Positions 7,874 to 16,288 of a DNA stretch of 62,545 nt are shown here, piece after piece; position 1 is the first letter of the stretch, and the number at the start of each line of letters is the position of its first letter. The translations under genes and the position numbers were made by a program. The notes beneath the pieces were generated by a model, which was not told where the DNA came from, searched no databases, and was given only the letters and a program-made list of their open reading frames with translations. Origin of the DNA: an uncultured bacterium (GTDB lineage Bacteria > Myxococcota_A > Polyangia > Polyangiales > Houyiibacteriaceae); NCBI GenBank assembly GCA_938024995.1, contig CALJDU010000035.1, positions 1 to 62,545 on the forward strand, written 5' to 3'.

Positions 7874-9115
7874 CTAGCGAGGGCAGGTCACGTCGTCGCA
7901 GGCGTGGCAGAAGCGCAAGAGAGTGGCCTCGAAGAGCCGGGCTTCGTTGGCCTCAACCGCGTGGTCGGTACCCGCGAAGTCGATCGGCATCGACTCATCG
8001 CGCGCCATGCTGTTGTGCTCGTTCGCGCCGGGCGGCGGCGTGTGGTTCGTAAAGGAGGCGGGCGTCGGCGGGTCTAGATCCACGACATCGCCAACCGCGT
8101 CGTCAAGCTCATGCGCCGCAGGACCGAAGCCCGTCGCGACCAAGCCGGGATGCAGCGTCGTCTGGGGAAAACCACGCGCGTGATAGAGGATGAACTTCGG
8201 ACGACCCGCGCTCGCGTCAGGGTCGGTCAGCCAACCCGCGGGAACCTCGCCGCCGGCCGCGTCGGTGCAGAGGTCCGCGCCCCCGTCAAACATCACCAGG
8301 CCTTGCACTTCGTGCTGCCGCGAGAGGTAAGACGCCATGCCCGCGCCCTGCGAGAAGCCGGCCACGATGATCTTGTCCCAGAGGATGTCATCGACATCGA
8401 CCTCACCCGCGACGTCCTCCGGAGCGAGGTACACCGCGTAGTCGGGATCGAGCGTCGCGGCGTGTCGAAGCGCGCGGTAGAGCCGCGGGAGGATCCCGTC
8501 CTCAAAGAGAACGTCGCGCCCCGCGTCTGCTGTGATGGGGACCGTGTCGATACCGGTCGCGACCTCTTCTCGAACACGCGAGCGGCAGCGGTCGACACAA
8601 TCGCTCCGCATCTCGCACGCGCTCTGCACGCTGCTCGTGTTGTCGTACGCCAAGCCGATCGTTCGGTAGCCCGCGTAAGCCGCGGTCTCGAGCAGACGTT
8701 CGTGCTTGTTGGGCTCCATGTTGGTCCCCGGAAGGAACACCACGAGCGGCTCGAGCGCGTCACCGGTCGGCGTGTAGACGAGGTGCGGAACGCACGGAGA
8801 GTTCCCGTTGACCGCAACAGGCGCCGCGCAGAGCGACAGCGCCGGGTCGAGCAGCGGAAATGGATCGATCTCGACCCGCGTGAACGCGGAAGTGTCGTAC
8901 GCAGAAGGATCAGCGCACCCCAGAAGCGGCATCGCCCCGTCCGCGGTGTCGGTCGCAGCGTCGACCGCGGCGTCTTCACCTGCATCATCGCCCGCGGCGT
9001 CTTCACCTGCGTCGATCCCAACATCCGGATCGTCTTTGCCTTCGTTGCAACCGAGCTGCGTGACCGCGAGCGCGAGCACGAGCGCGAAGGTGGACTGACT
9101 GGAAAGAGAGTTCAT
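7874..9115 (-). CDS. Secreted alpha/beta-hydrolase lipoprotein
   Basis: Start ATG at 9115 is supported by a GGAG ribosome site 7 bp upstream and by the lipoprotein signal that follows (lipobox QLGC, Cys23). A linker of about 35 residues rich in Asp/Ala (DAGEDAAGDDAGEDAA) follows. The catalytic part resembles dienelactone-hydrolase-like folds: 'LVVFLPGTNMEP' strand/oxyanion loop, nucleophile elbow GFSQGAG with Ser255, 'LVMFDGGADLC', and a late His in 'FAGTDHAVEAN'. Several cysteine pairs suggest export. Substrate is unknown; an esterase or lipase-type activity is the best guess. It converges with the Kazal-like gene. Confidence 0.7.
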   Translation of the reverse strand: MNSLSSQSTFALVLALAVTQLGCNEGKDDPDVGIDAGEDAAGDDAGEDAAVDAATDTADGAMPLLGCADPSAYDTSAFTRVEIDPFPLLDPALSLCAAPVAVNGNSPCVPHLVYTPTGDALEPLVVFLPGTNMEPNKHERLLETAAYAGYRTIGLAYDNTSSVQSACEMRSDCVDRCRSRVREEVATGIDTVPITADAGRDVLFEDGILPRLYRALRHAATLDPDYAVYLAPEDVAGEVDVDDILWDKIIVAGFSQGAGMASYLSRQHEVQGLVMFDGGADLCTDAAGGEVPAGWLTDPDASAGRPKFILYHARGFPQTTLHPGLVATGFGPAAHELDDAVGDVVDLDPPTPASFTNHTPPPGANEHNSMARDESMPIDFAGTDHAVEANEARLFEATLLRFCHACDDVTCPR

Positions 9116-9364
9116 GTGGGCTCCAACGAGAATGAGTAGGCCGGTCGTCACGATACGACCCCGGTGAACACAACGTGAAACCGGGGATCGGAAAAGCCAC
9201 TCGCGCGCGACCCAGCGAATCGTCATCTGTTTTCAACCGCTTAGCGATGCGGCGATCGAGTTTGCTCACGACCCCTCGTCGACACGAACGAGGTCACGCG
9301 ACGGTCTCGTTGGCTGCGCGAACAGGTTCCGAAACGCCTACACTCGACGAAGGGGGAGAAGGAC

Positions 9365-11446
9365 ATGCCGAACGCGCTCAACCTGCTCGACGAGCTGCTC
9401 GATGATTGGCGCAAGACGCGGACGATCGCGCTCGAGTCCGCGATTCATAAAGTCAGCGCCACGCTCGCGCCGCCTGACGCGCCGTCGGATCAAGAAGCGT
9501 GGATCGCGCTCGCGCGACGTGACCGAACGAGCGACCTGAGCGCGCTCCTGGAGACCGCGCACGACTGTAAGAAGGCGGCGATCCCGAACCGCTACGACGC
9601 GCTTCTGTCGCGGAGGCCCGACCCTCGCCTGGGCGTGTTCTTTCTCGCTTCGATCGCGGACCCGCCCACGCTCTCGCAAAGCAAGTACTCCATGTACACG
9701 GCGATGTTTCGCGCGCTCCCGGACCTCGTAGATGAGCGCGCGGCCGAATCGATGCGTAACGCGGCGGAGAACCCTAAAGGGAAGTCGAAGTTTTGGGCGA
9801 AGCTCGCGAAGTCGATCGAGAACACCATCCCCAAGCTCCCGCCAGCGAAGAAGGGTAAGCCCTTCAAGGTTCCAGCCAAGCTGACCGTTCCGGATCTGAG
9901 TCAGGTACGTGACGACTCGCCTTCCCTGCCGAAGCGCCAACTCGCGAAGAGCCTCGCCGGGCTTACGAAACAAGCGACGCCGGAAGACGCGCTCGACCAG
10001 TTGGTGGACGTGTGGGGGACGACGCGCGACCCGGCACTCGCGGACGTGATCGCGGCGCTGACGGACGCGCTCAACGCGCCTCCCTTTGAAGGCACGGACG
10101 CCGCTTGGCTCGAAGCGGCGAAGACCACGAAGCCCTCTCAGCGTGGCCCGCTCCTCGCGACCTACGCGGACGCCAAGACCGGCACATTGATTAAGCGAAC
10201 CCGGGCGATGCGTGGTTGGTCCTCCGATCCGCGCGTCGCGGGGGCGCTTCACGAGGTCGTCGCCGATCCTCTTCGGGGCGGGAACCGAGACCTCTGGGAC
10301 GAGGTCTACCGCGGGTTCATCCAACACGCGGACCCGCGGACAACGGACGAGATTCAGTCGCGCCGTGACGCGCACGAGGGGTACGGCGACGGCGATCGCG
10401 TACGCGCCGAGCGCGCGGCACTACGAGCACACACCGACGCGATCATCGCGGCGTCGACGCCAATGGCTGGGATCTCCGCTCGCGACCGCGAGGAGCTCGG
10501 CCGTCTCGTGATCCCGAAACGGCGACCTCAGGAAGGCGCGGCGGAGGAGACGTCCTTGCTCGACGCGATCGTCAGCGACCGCGAAACGCTCGGCCCGATC
10601 CAGGTGTACGCGGATTGGCTCGTGGAGCGCGATGATCCCCGCGGCGCGTTCATCCAGCTCGAGCTTGCGCTGGCGGCTGGGAAGCGCGTCAAGAGCAAGC
10701 GTGACCGCTTCTTCAAGAAGCACCGCGGCGCGATCCTCGGTCCGCTCAACGAGATCCTCACCAAGTTCAACGTGGTCTTTCGCGACGGTCTCCTCTCCCG
10801 CGCGCCGCTGCGGCTCACAGAGACCTCGTTTCGCAAAACCGACGCTGAGCTCGAGCGCCTCGTGACCGATCCGCGATGGCGTACCGTCGAGTGGCTCGGT
10901 CGACCCATTAGCAACGTCTCCATGGTGCCGATCTTGTCGCGCGCGCGTCTGGACCGGCTAAAGAAGATCGGCCTGCATCACGCCGACGAGCTCCGCGCGC
11001 TCGCGCGTCAGTCGCCTCCGCTTGAGGAGCTCACCCTCTGGTTCAGAGACGATGCCTGGGGCGCGTTTTCAATGCTCCAAGACGCGCCGCTGAAGAAGCT
11101 CGACTTCTCCGCACAAGGCGAGGAGAGCATGCCGGTCCCGAAGCCGCTTCGTCCCGTGCTGGGCGGACTGACAGAGTTTACGGTGCGGCATCGGCCGCTT
11201 GTCCTCTCGGAATGGCTCTCGGCACTCGAACGCGCAGAGCGGGTAGAGCTCTCCCTCGATGACGTGAGCGCGGTCCTCTCTCGTCGGGGCGAGGTGTTCG
11301 ACGTGGAGGTCGACAGCTTCCGGCTCGAAGAAGCGCCCGGGTGGGAAGCGATGCGCGCGATGTTGCGAGAGGCGGTCGCGTTCCTCGGCACCCTCAACAT
11401 CGAAGGGCAAGACCCCGTCGCGGCGTCGACGTGGGCGAAGCGCTGA
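9365..11446 (+). CDS. TIGR02996-domain protein with leucine-rich C-terminal part
   Basis: A 693-residue cytoplasmic-type protein without signal peptide. Residues about 395-430 contain the TIGR02996 signature: 'LLDAIVSDRETLGPIQVYADWLVERDDPRGAFIQLEL', whose core is YADWL-x4-DPRG. The N-terminal 390 residues are helical and repetitive (two segments ending in 'TPEDALDQLVDVWGTTRDPALADVI' style), and the C-terminal 200 residues have spaced leucines like degenerate leucine-rich repeats. The domain is frequent in myxobacteria and planctomycetes, with unknown role. The ATG at 9365 is preceded by a GGAGAAGG ribosome site. A shorter relative lies at 14194. Confidence 0.75.
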   Translation: MPNALNLLDELLDDWRKTRTIALESAIHKVSATLAPPDAPSDQEAWIALARRDRTSDLSALLETAHDCKKAAIPNRYDALLSRRPDPRLGVFFLASIADPPTLSQSKYSMYTAMFRALPDLVDERAAESMRNAAENPKGKSKFWAKLAKSIENTIPKLPPAKKGKPFKVPAKLTVPDLSQVRDDSPSLPKRQLAKSLAGLTKQATPEDALDQLVDVWGTTRDPALADVIAALTDALNAPPFEGTDAAWLEAAKTTKPSQRGPLLATYADAKTGTLIKRTRAMRGWSSDPRVAGALHEVVADPLRGGNRDLWDEVYRGFIQHADPRTTDEIQSRRDAHEGYGDGDRVRAERAALRAHTDAIIAASTPMAGISARDREELGRLVIPKRRPQEGAAEETSLLDAIVSDRETLGPIQVYADWLVERDDPRGAFIQLELALAAGKRVKSKRDRFFKKHRGAILGPLNEILTKFNVVFRDGLLSRAPLRLTETSFRKTDAELERLVTDPRWRTVEWLGRPISNVSMVPILSRARLDRLKKIGLHHADELRALARQSPPLEELTLWFRDDAWGAFSMLQDAPLKKLDFSAQGEESMPVPKPLRPVLGGLTEFTVRHRPLVLSEWLSALERAERVELSLDDVSAVLSRRGEVFDVEVDSFRLEEAPGWEAMRAMLREAVAFLGTLNIEGQDPVAASTWAKR

Positions 11447-11486
11447 GTCGGCGATCAAACGTGAACGGACGCAGATCCGCTATCAT

Positions 11487-12290
11487 GTGAAGGTGCGCTT
11501 CATAACGCGACCACCGACAAAGGAGCTACGCGGCATCGTAAAGTCGCTCTGGTTCTTGGAAGGCGCGACGCCTCCACACGCGGTGGAGCGACGGCTCCCG
11601 TCGGCCGAAGCGCAGCTCCTCTTCAACCTCTCTCACGATTCCTTTCGCTGGTTTTCCGGGGCGCGTCTCGACCGATCCCAGCGAGCCGGGCCCGCCCTCC
11701 TGAGCGGACCGAGCGACACGGCCTTTGGGATCGACCCGCGTGACCAATCGAAGCTGCTCGGCGTGGTTCTTCACGTTGGCGCGGCGCCGGTCGTGCTGGG
11801 TCTCCCGATGACGGAAGTCGCGAACACACAGCTCGATCTGGGCGACATTGTCGCGACCGAATCGCTGTACGCGGAGCTTATCCACGCCGCGGACCCACGC
11901 GCGGCGCTCCACCTGGTTGAACAGTGGCTCCTCTCTGTCGTTCACTCCTCACCAGACGCGGCGATGACTGCCGCGGTCGCGCAGCTCTCCCGAGGCGCGC
12001 TCGTGAGCGAGGTCGCCGATCACGCGGGACTCAGCACGCGCGGGCTTCGAAGGCGCTTCAGCGCCGCGGTGGGTCTCTCGCCCAAACGCTTCGCGGGTCT
12101 CGCTCGATTTCAACGTGTGATTCACGACATCGCGAAGCGACCGCCGACCTGTTGGGCGACCTTCGCGTACGCGCACGGCTTCTTTGATCAAGCGCACCTG
12201 ATTCGCGACGTCCGCGCCTTTTCTGGCCTGACCCCTGCGACCTATCTCCCGCGAAGCGCCGACGTGCCCATGCACGTCGTCGAGCGGTGA
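11487..12290 (+). CDS. AraC-family transcriptional regulator
   Basis: A 267-residue protein starting with GTG. The N-terminal 150 residues resemble the DUF6597-type ligand domain of AraC regulators (RLPSAEAQLLFNLSHD, a 'GPALLSGPSD' loop and 'LGVVLHVGAAPVVLG'). Residues about 165-260 form the two helix-turn-helix units: 'VSEVADHAGLSTRGLRRRF', then 'FAYAHGFFDQAHLIRDVRAF' and 'SGLTPATYL', the typical end of AraC DNA-binding domains. It is followed 52 bp later by a VOC-family gene on the same strand, a common pairing, so it may regulate that gene. The ligand is unknown. Confidence 0.85.
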   Translation: MKVRFITRPPTKELRGIVKSLWFLEGATPPHAVERRLPSAEAQLLFNLSHDSFRWFSGARLDRSQRAGPALLSGPSDTAFGIDPRDQSKLLGVVLHVGAAPVVLGLPMTEVANTQLDLGDIVATESLYAELIHAADPRAALHLVEQWLLSVVHSSPDAAMTAAVAQLSRGALVSEVADHAGLSTRGLRRRFSAAVGLSPKRFAGLARFQRVIHDIAKRPPTCWATFAYAHGFFDQAHLIRDVRAFSGLTPATYLPRSADVPMHVVER

Positions 12291-12342
12291 GTCCGATTCG
12301 TCCAATCTGCAACGGCGCGTGCTGAGTAGGATAGCGACCACG

Positions 12343-12774
12343 ATGACCCAACGAGAACGACCCACGCTCGCACCCCGCCTGATCGTCCACGGAGCCGATG
12401 CCGCGATCGCATTTTATCGAGAGGCCTTCGGCGCGGAGCTGATCGAGCGCTACGAGATGGCCGGCGCGGTGGTGCACGCGGCGCTGCGGATTCGGGGGTC
12501 TGTGTTTTCACTCGCAGAGGCCAACGCTGCGTGGGCGATGAGCCCGCCGTCGAAAGACACCGCGTCGCACTTGCTCACGCTCACCGTCGACGACCCCGAC
12601 GCGACCTGCGCGAAGGCGGTCGCGCTGGGAGCCGAGGTCATGATCCCGATCGCGGACCGACCGTATGGTCATCGCGAAGGACGACTCGCGGATCCGTTCG
12701 GGCATCTCTGGATTCTCAGCAAGGTGATCGAGGAGCTGAGCGAAGACGAGATCAACCGACGTCTGAACGCATAG
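12343..12774 (+). CDS. VOC-family (PhnB/glyoxalase-like) protein
   Basis: A 143-residue protein chosen from the ATG at 12343; an upstream GTG at 12319 would add eight residues. It matches the PhnB-type vicinal oxygen chelate proteins: 'ADAAIAFYREAFGAELIERYEM', an inner strand 'VVHAALRIRGSVFSLAEA', the second half beginning 'LLTLTVDDPDATCAKAVALGAEVMIPIADRPYGHREGRLADPFGHLWIL'-like spacing, and the end 'EEINRRL' type helix. The DPFGHLW segment is strongly conserved in the family. Members range from fosfomycin or bleomycin resistance proteins to demethylase-like proteins; the substrate cannot be named. Likely co-transcribed with the AraC gene. Confidence 0.8.
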   Translation: MTQRERPTLAPRLIVHGADAAIAFYREAFGAELIERYEMAGAVVHAALRIRGSVFSLAEANAAWAMSPPSKDTASHLLTLTVDDPDATCAKAVALGAEVMIPIADRPYGHREGRLADPFGHLWILSKVIEELSEDEINRRLNA

Positions 12775-12866
12775 CGGAACGTTATGTCTGGCCGACGACC
12801 ACGCGACCGCTTGGGGTGACGCTCCCGCTCCGTTTGTTCAATCGTGGTCTTCGTTGTCGCCCTCGG

Positions 12867-13074
12867 ATATTGAAAGCGACGAAGGAGCGCAGAGCGGAGC
12901 GAACATGGGAGGGAGGCTCCAAATCATTTACTTATTTGGAGGGAGGGGCGGACAGTCCCTCCAGAGAATATTGAAAGCGACGAAGGAGCGCAGAGCGGAG
13001 CGAACATGGGAGGGAGGCTCCAAATCATTTACTTATTTGGAGGGAGGGGCGGACAGTCCCTCCAGAGAATATTG
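12867..13074. repeat. Exact tandem duplication of a 101-bp unit with alternative hairpins
   Basis: Two identical 101-bp units (12867-12967 and 12968-13068) are followed by the first six bases of a third. Each unit starts ATATTGAAAGCGACGAAGG. Inside it are two overlapping inverted repeats: CTCCAAAT/ATTTGGAG with a 9-base loop, and GGAGGGA/TCCCTCC with an 11-base loop. They share the GGAGGGA strand, so only one can form at a time. The rest of the 333-bp gap (12775-13107) shows no gene; open frames through the repeat change frame between copies, because 101 is not a multiple of three. The repeat ends 34 bp upstream of the lipoprotein start at 13108. Confidence 0.95.
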
Positions 13075-13107
13075 CGCACACGCGTCGATTCGTTTTAGGA
13101 CTTCCTT

Positions 13108-14001
13108 ATGTCACGCACGTTCCTCTCTGTTCTTGTTGGCCTCGGGCTCACGCTCGGATGCGCCCCGCTCGATGACGACTTCGTCAACGACGAGCTCGCC
13201 AACGAAGAGTTCTTCGACGGTGTGGACCTGATCGAGGTCCCGTTCACGCCGTCGCTTGAAGAGTTCCCGAACCTCCCGACCCGAGAGCTCGCCGCGGAAG
13301 ACGAGGGCGACGGAGTCGAGACACCGCTTCCGCCCGATCGCGGCGTGCCCGTGGCCGTCTGCCTCGAGCGCACCTTGGACTTCGACACGTGCGCGGACGG
13401 CGAGATCATCGCGGCTGGAGATGACCTCGCCGATCTCTACGCGGGCTACGGCGTCACCATCACCGCGTACGACTTCGACGGAGCGACCGAGGGCACCGCG
13501 CTCGCGTTCAACACGTCCGCTCCGACCGGCGGCGACGACGACCTCGGCACGCCCAACGCCGCGTTCGGTGGTCCCGGCATCGGCGCAGGCGGCGCCACCA
13601 CCAACGACACCGCCATGGGCAACGTGATGATCCGCGCCGAGAACACCACGGACCGCGACGGCGACGGCCTGGTGGACGACCCCGACGACCACGCCCGCGG
13701 TGCTCGCTTCGTGCTCGACTTCAACGGTGACGTTTGCGTCGACCAAGCGGACCTGCTCGACATCGAGTCTCGCGAGCGGCCTGCTGAGTTCGTGCTCTAC
13801 GACGCCGACGGCGAAGAGATCGCGGCCTACGAAGGCGGCGGCTTGGGCGACAACTCTGTGGAGCAGCTCGAGATGCGCGACTGTGGCGTCCGCCAGCTCG
13901 TGATCTTCCTTCGCGGCAGCGGCGCGGTCGACAACATCGACCTCTGCGTTCCGCTCATCGAGCTCCGGCCCGACCCGATTCCTGGGCGAGAGCGCGGATA
14001 G
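13108..14001 (+). CDS. Secreted lipoprotein, acidic, hypothetical
   Basis: A 297-residue protein with lipobox TLGC (Cys18). A very acidic N-terminal linker (DDDFVNDELANEEFFDG) is followed by a beta-rich domain: 'CADGEIIAAGDDLADLYAGYGV', 'ITAYDFDGATEGTALAFNTS', 'ARFVLDFNGDVCVDQADLLDIE' and 'QLVIFLRGSGAVDNIDLCVPL'. This arrangement (a statement about a start or location, then a sandwich ending 'VDNIDLCV') recalls secreted proteins with PEP-CTERM-type extracellular domains, but no named family is certain. The segment DRDGDGLVDDPDD resembles a calcium-binding loop. A strong terminator follows at 14081. Confidence 0.65.
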   Translation: MSRTFLSVLVGLGLTLGCAPLDDDFVNDELANEEFFDGVDLIEVPFTPSLEEFPNLPTRELAAEDEGDGVETPLPPDRGVPVAVCLERTLDFDTCADGEIIAAGDDLADLYAGYGVTITAYDFDGATEGTALAFNTSAPTGGDDDLGTPNAAFGGPGIGAGGATTNDTAMGNVMIRAENTTDRDGDGLVDDPDDHARGARFVLDFNGDVCVDQADLLDIESRERPAEFVLYDADGEEIAAYEGGGLGDNSVEQLEMRDCGVRQLVIFLRGSGAVDNIDLCVPLIELRPDPIPGRERG

Positions 14002-14080
14002 GCAGACAGGCCCAAAACGGAGAGCCGTCTCGTCTTTTGCGACGAGGTCATCTAAAGCGCGAGTCGGACTCGACTCTCGA

Positions 14081-14112
14081 GGAAAACGCCCAGTTCACGC
14101 TGGGCGTTTTCC
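14081..14112. terminator. Rho-independent terminator with perfect 13-bp stem
   Basis: GGAAAACGCCCAG, loop of six bases, CTGGGCGTTTTCC. The stem is perfect and contains the T run on the plus strand, with an A run on the other. It lies 80 bp after the lipoprotein gene ending at 14001 and before the next rightward gene. Confidence 0.9.
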
Positions 14113-14193
14113 GTTCCGTTCGACACGTCCCTACAACCATCGAAACGTGGCGCGAAGGTTGATGGACACGAGGAGGCGTGTGATCACTACGAG

Positions 14194-15360
14194 GTGAGCG
14201 CACGGGAAGAGTTCGAAGCCGCGATCTTCACGAACCCAACTGACGAGCAAGCGTTCCGCGTCTTCGCGGATTGGCTCACGGAACAAGGTGACCCGCGCGG
14301 CAAGCTGATCACGCTCCACCAAGACGGGGACACGCGGCGGGCGGAGGACCACCTCGAGGAGCACAAAGAAGCGCTGCTGGGACCGCTGCTCCCGCATCGG
14401 CAGGTTCAGGACCCCGGATGGAACAACGCGCGTTCGCACCTCCGCCCGATCGCGGAAGAGAAGGCCTGGCAGAAGACCCAGCGGAAGGCCTTCTTATGGC
14501 GCAACGGCTACATCCACCGGGTCCGCCTCAGCAACGACATCTATGCCGAGGACAACGGCGATCCGATCTTGGCGCCGGTCGCGGAGATCCTGGATCTCGT
14601 CCTCGCGCATCCCTCGGGTCGCTACGCGGTCGAGTTCGCTTTTCAGAGCAATGGAGATCCGAACGAGGACGACCTCCAGACCATCATCGACGTTCTCAGC
14701 GAGCGCGCACCGAAGACGACGCGACGGATCACCTTCGGCGACAACGTCGACCAAATCAGCTGGCACCAGACCGGCAACCTGAGCCGCCTGTGGGCACGCG
14801 TGCGACAGCTCCGCACCTTCGAGATCGAGAGCGGCCACTTCGAGGTCGGCGAGATGCGTGCGCCCAACCTCTCTCGGGCTGTGTTCATCACGGGCGGATT
14901 GACGCACTCCTGCGCCCGAGACATCGCGCGCGCACAGATCCCCAACATCGAGCACCTCGAGATCTACTACGGCACGCCCGACTACGGAGGCAGCGCCTCG
15001 CTCGCCGACGTCGCGCCTTTACTCGCGCGTACTGATCTCCCGCGGCTCAAGACGCTCGGCCTGGAGAACGCGATGTTCACGAACGAGATCGCGGCGGCGC
15101 TCGGGGACGCGCCGGTGCTGAAGACGCTGACCACGCTGAACCTCTCCCAAGGAACGCTGACCGACGAAGGCGCGCGTTCCCTGGTCGAGCACAAGGCTTC
15201 GCTCGCTCACCTCCGCACCCTTGACCTCTCCTCCAGCTTCCTCACGAGCGAAGGCGTGGAGCTTGTCAGCGGGCTCTGCCCGGAGGTGCTCGTGGACGAC
15301 CAACGCGAGCCGTGGGACTGGGCCGAAGAACCGATCTACTACGTCTCGATCTCGGAGTAA
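14194..15360 (+). CDS. TIGR02996-domain leucine-rich-repeat protein
   Basis: A 388-residue soluble protein starting with GTG at 14194; AGGAGG lies about 15 bp upstream, slightly far. Residues 1-40 are a TIGR02996 domain: 'EEFEAAIFTNPTDEQAFRVFADWLTEQGDPRGKLI'-type spacing, with core FADWL-x3-GDPRGK. The C-terminal half carries clear leucine-rich repeats: LPRLKTLGLENAMFTNEIAAAL, LTTLNLSQGTLTDEGARSL and LRTLDLSSSFLTSEGVEL, of the ribonuclease-inhibitor-like type. Such proteins probably bind other proteins; the partner is not known. A longer relative is at 9365, yet the two are not adjacent. Confidence 0.8.
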   Translation: MSAREEFEAAIFTNPTDEQAFRVFADWLTEQGDPRGKLITLHQDGDTRRAEDHLEEHKEALLGPLLPHRQVQDPGWNNARSHLRPIAEEKAWQKTQRKAFLWRNGYIHRVRLSNDIYAEDNGDPILAPVAEILDLVLAHPSGRYAVEFAFQSNGDPNEDDLQTIIDVLSERAPKTTRRITFGDNVDQISWHQTGNLSRLWARVRQLRTFEIESGHFEVGEMRAPNLSRAVFITGGLTHSCARDIARAQIPNIEHLEIYYGTPDYGGSASLADVAPLLARTDLPRLKTLGLENAMFTNEIAAALGDAPVLKTLTTLNLSQGTLTDEGARSLVEHKASLAHLRTLDLSSSFLTSEGVELVSGLCPEVLVDDQREPWDWAEEPIYYVSISE

Positions 15361-15410
15361 CACTCGTCGCGTTACGGCGAAGCGAGCGCGATCGTGCCCG
15401 GGAGCAAGGA

Positions 15411-15496
15411 CGCGCTCGGGTCAGCGTCGCTCGGTCATCGTCGCTCGGGTCATCGTCGCTCGGGTGAGGTCACCGTCGCTCGGGATCACGACGCGG
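15411..15496. repeat. Short imperfect tandem repeat around CGTCGCTCGGGTCA
   Basis: Five imperfect copies of a 14-20 bp unit (consensus CGTCGCTCGGGTCAT) run head to tail in the gap between the leucine-rich-repeat gene and the convergent OmpA-like gene. One copy lacks a G and one carries a short insertion. No gene is seen in 15361-15564. Confidence 0.75.
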
Positions 15497-15564
15497 ACGT
15501 CAGGGCAACGCAGTTCGCTACTTCGCGATAGCTGCTCTGGAGCACAACAAGTGGACTGAGCCGT

Positions 15565-16209
15565 TCAATGCGCGCCGTCTTCACTGATGGCGGGCGCGGT
15601 CAGCGGAACGGGAGGACGCACCACGTGAAACTCGACACGTCGATTTTGCGCGAGGCAGCGAGCTCGGCGGTGCCCCCGAAGGTCGTCGCATTGCGCTCGC
15701 GGTTGCGAATCGCCATAGCTCCGCGCCGTGAGGCGTGCGGGATCGATCTCCCCGCGGTGAAGGAGCGCAGCGCGAACCGAGTGCGCCCGGTCACGCGTCA
15801 AGCGACGTCCACAATGCGGACAGATCGAATCGGAGTCGGTATGCGCGGCGACCTCCACGCGTACAGTCGGGCGCGCCTGGAGCGCGATCACGATGGCGTC
15901 GATCAACGGAAGCGAGCGGGAACGGAGCTCCGCTTTGTCAGTACGAAACGCGACCTCCTCACGAAGCATGATCTGATCACCGTCCCACCACGCGAGCGCC
16001 GTGGCGGGATCGGGCAGCGGTGGTATCTCCCGCGCCGTATCCGCTTCGGGTTCGTGCGCCGGAACGTGATCCGCCGCGACCACGTCGTCATCCACATCAC
16101 TGCCCACGTCCTCCGTGATCGCCGTCGTCGCGCGCGACGCCGGCGCGCCGCCACAGCCAAGGAACGCGAGGGACCAGAGCACAACGATCCCTGCGGATGA
16201 AACACGCAT
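15565..16209 (-). CDS. OmpA-family lipoprotein
   Basis: A 214-residue protein with lipobox FLGC (Cys19), an acidic linker, and a C-terminal OmpA/MotB-type domain: 'EVAFRTDKAELRSRSLPLIDAIVIAL', 'VRVEVAAHTDSD', 'RDRAHSVRAALLHRGEIDPARLTARSYGDSQP' and the ending 'QNRRVEFHVV'. The conserved Asp (HTDSD) and Arg (NRRVEF) that contact peptidoglycan are present. An unusual insert, CPHCGRR, places a CxxC pair in the loop that normally holds the Asn of the motif, and two more cysteines follow. It probably links outer membrane to peptidoglycan. Confidence 0.8.
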   Translation of the reverse strand: MRVSSAGIVVLWSLAFLGCGGAPASRATTAITEDVGSDVDDDVVAADHVPAHEPEADTAREIPPLPDPATALAWWDGDQIMLREEVAFRTDKAELRSRSLPLIDAIVIALQARPTVRVEVAAHTDSDSICPHCGRRLTRDRAHSVRAALLHRGEIDPARLTARSYGDSQPRAQCDDLRGHRRARCLAQNRRVEFHVVRPPVPLTAPAISEDGAH

Positions 16210-16288
16210 CTCGACACTCTACTCTCGCGCGTCTTCCATGCGAAACCACGTTCGCTGGCTGGTCCACGCGAAGACACTCCGCGCCGCG

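Noticed and set aside
8111..9139. Rightward frame antisense to the hydrolase lipoprotein
   Set aside because: No signal, no motif; mirror effect of GC-rich codons.
12867..13074. CRISPR array
   Set aside because: Only two contiguous copies of a 101-bp unit with no spacers.
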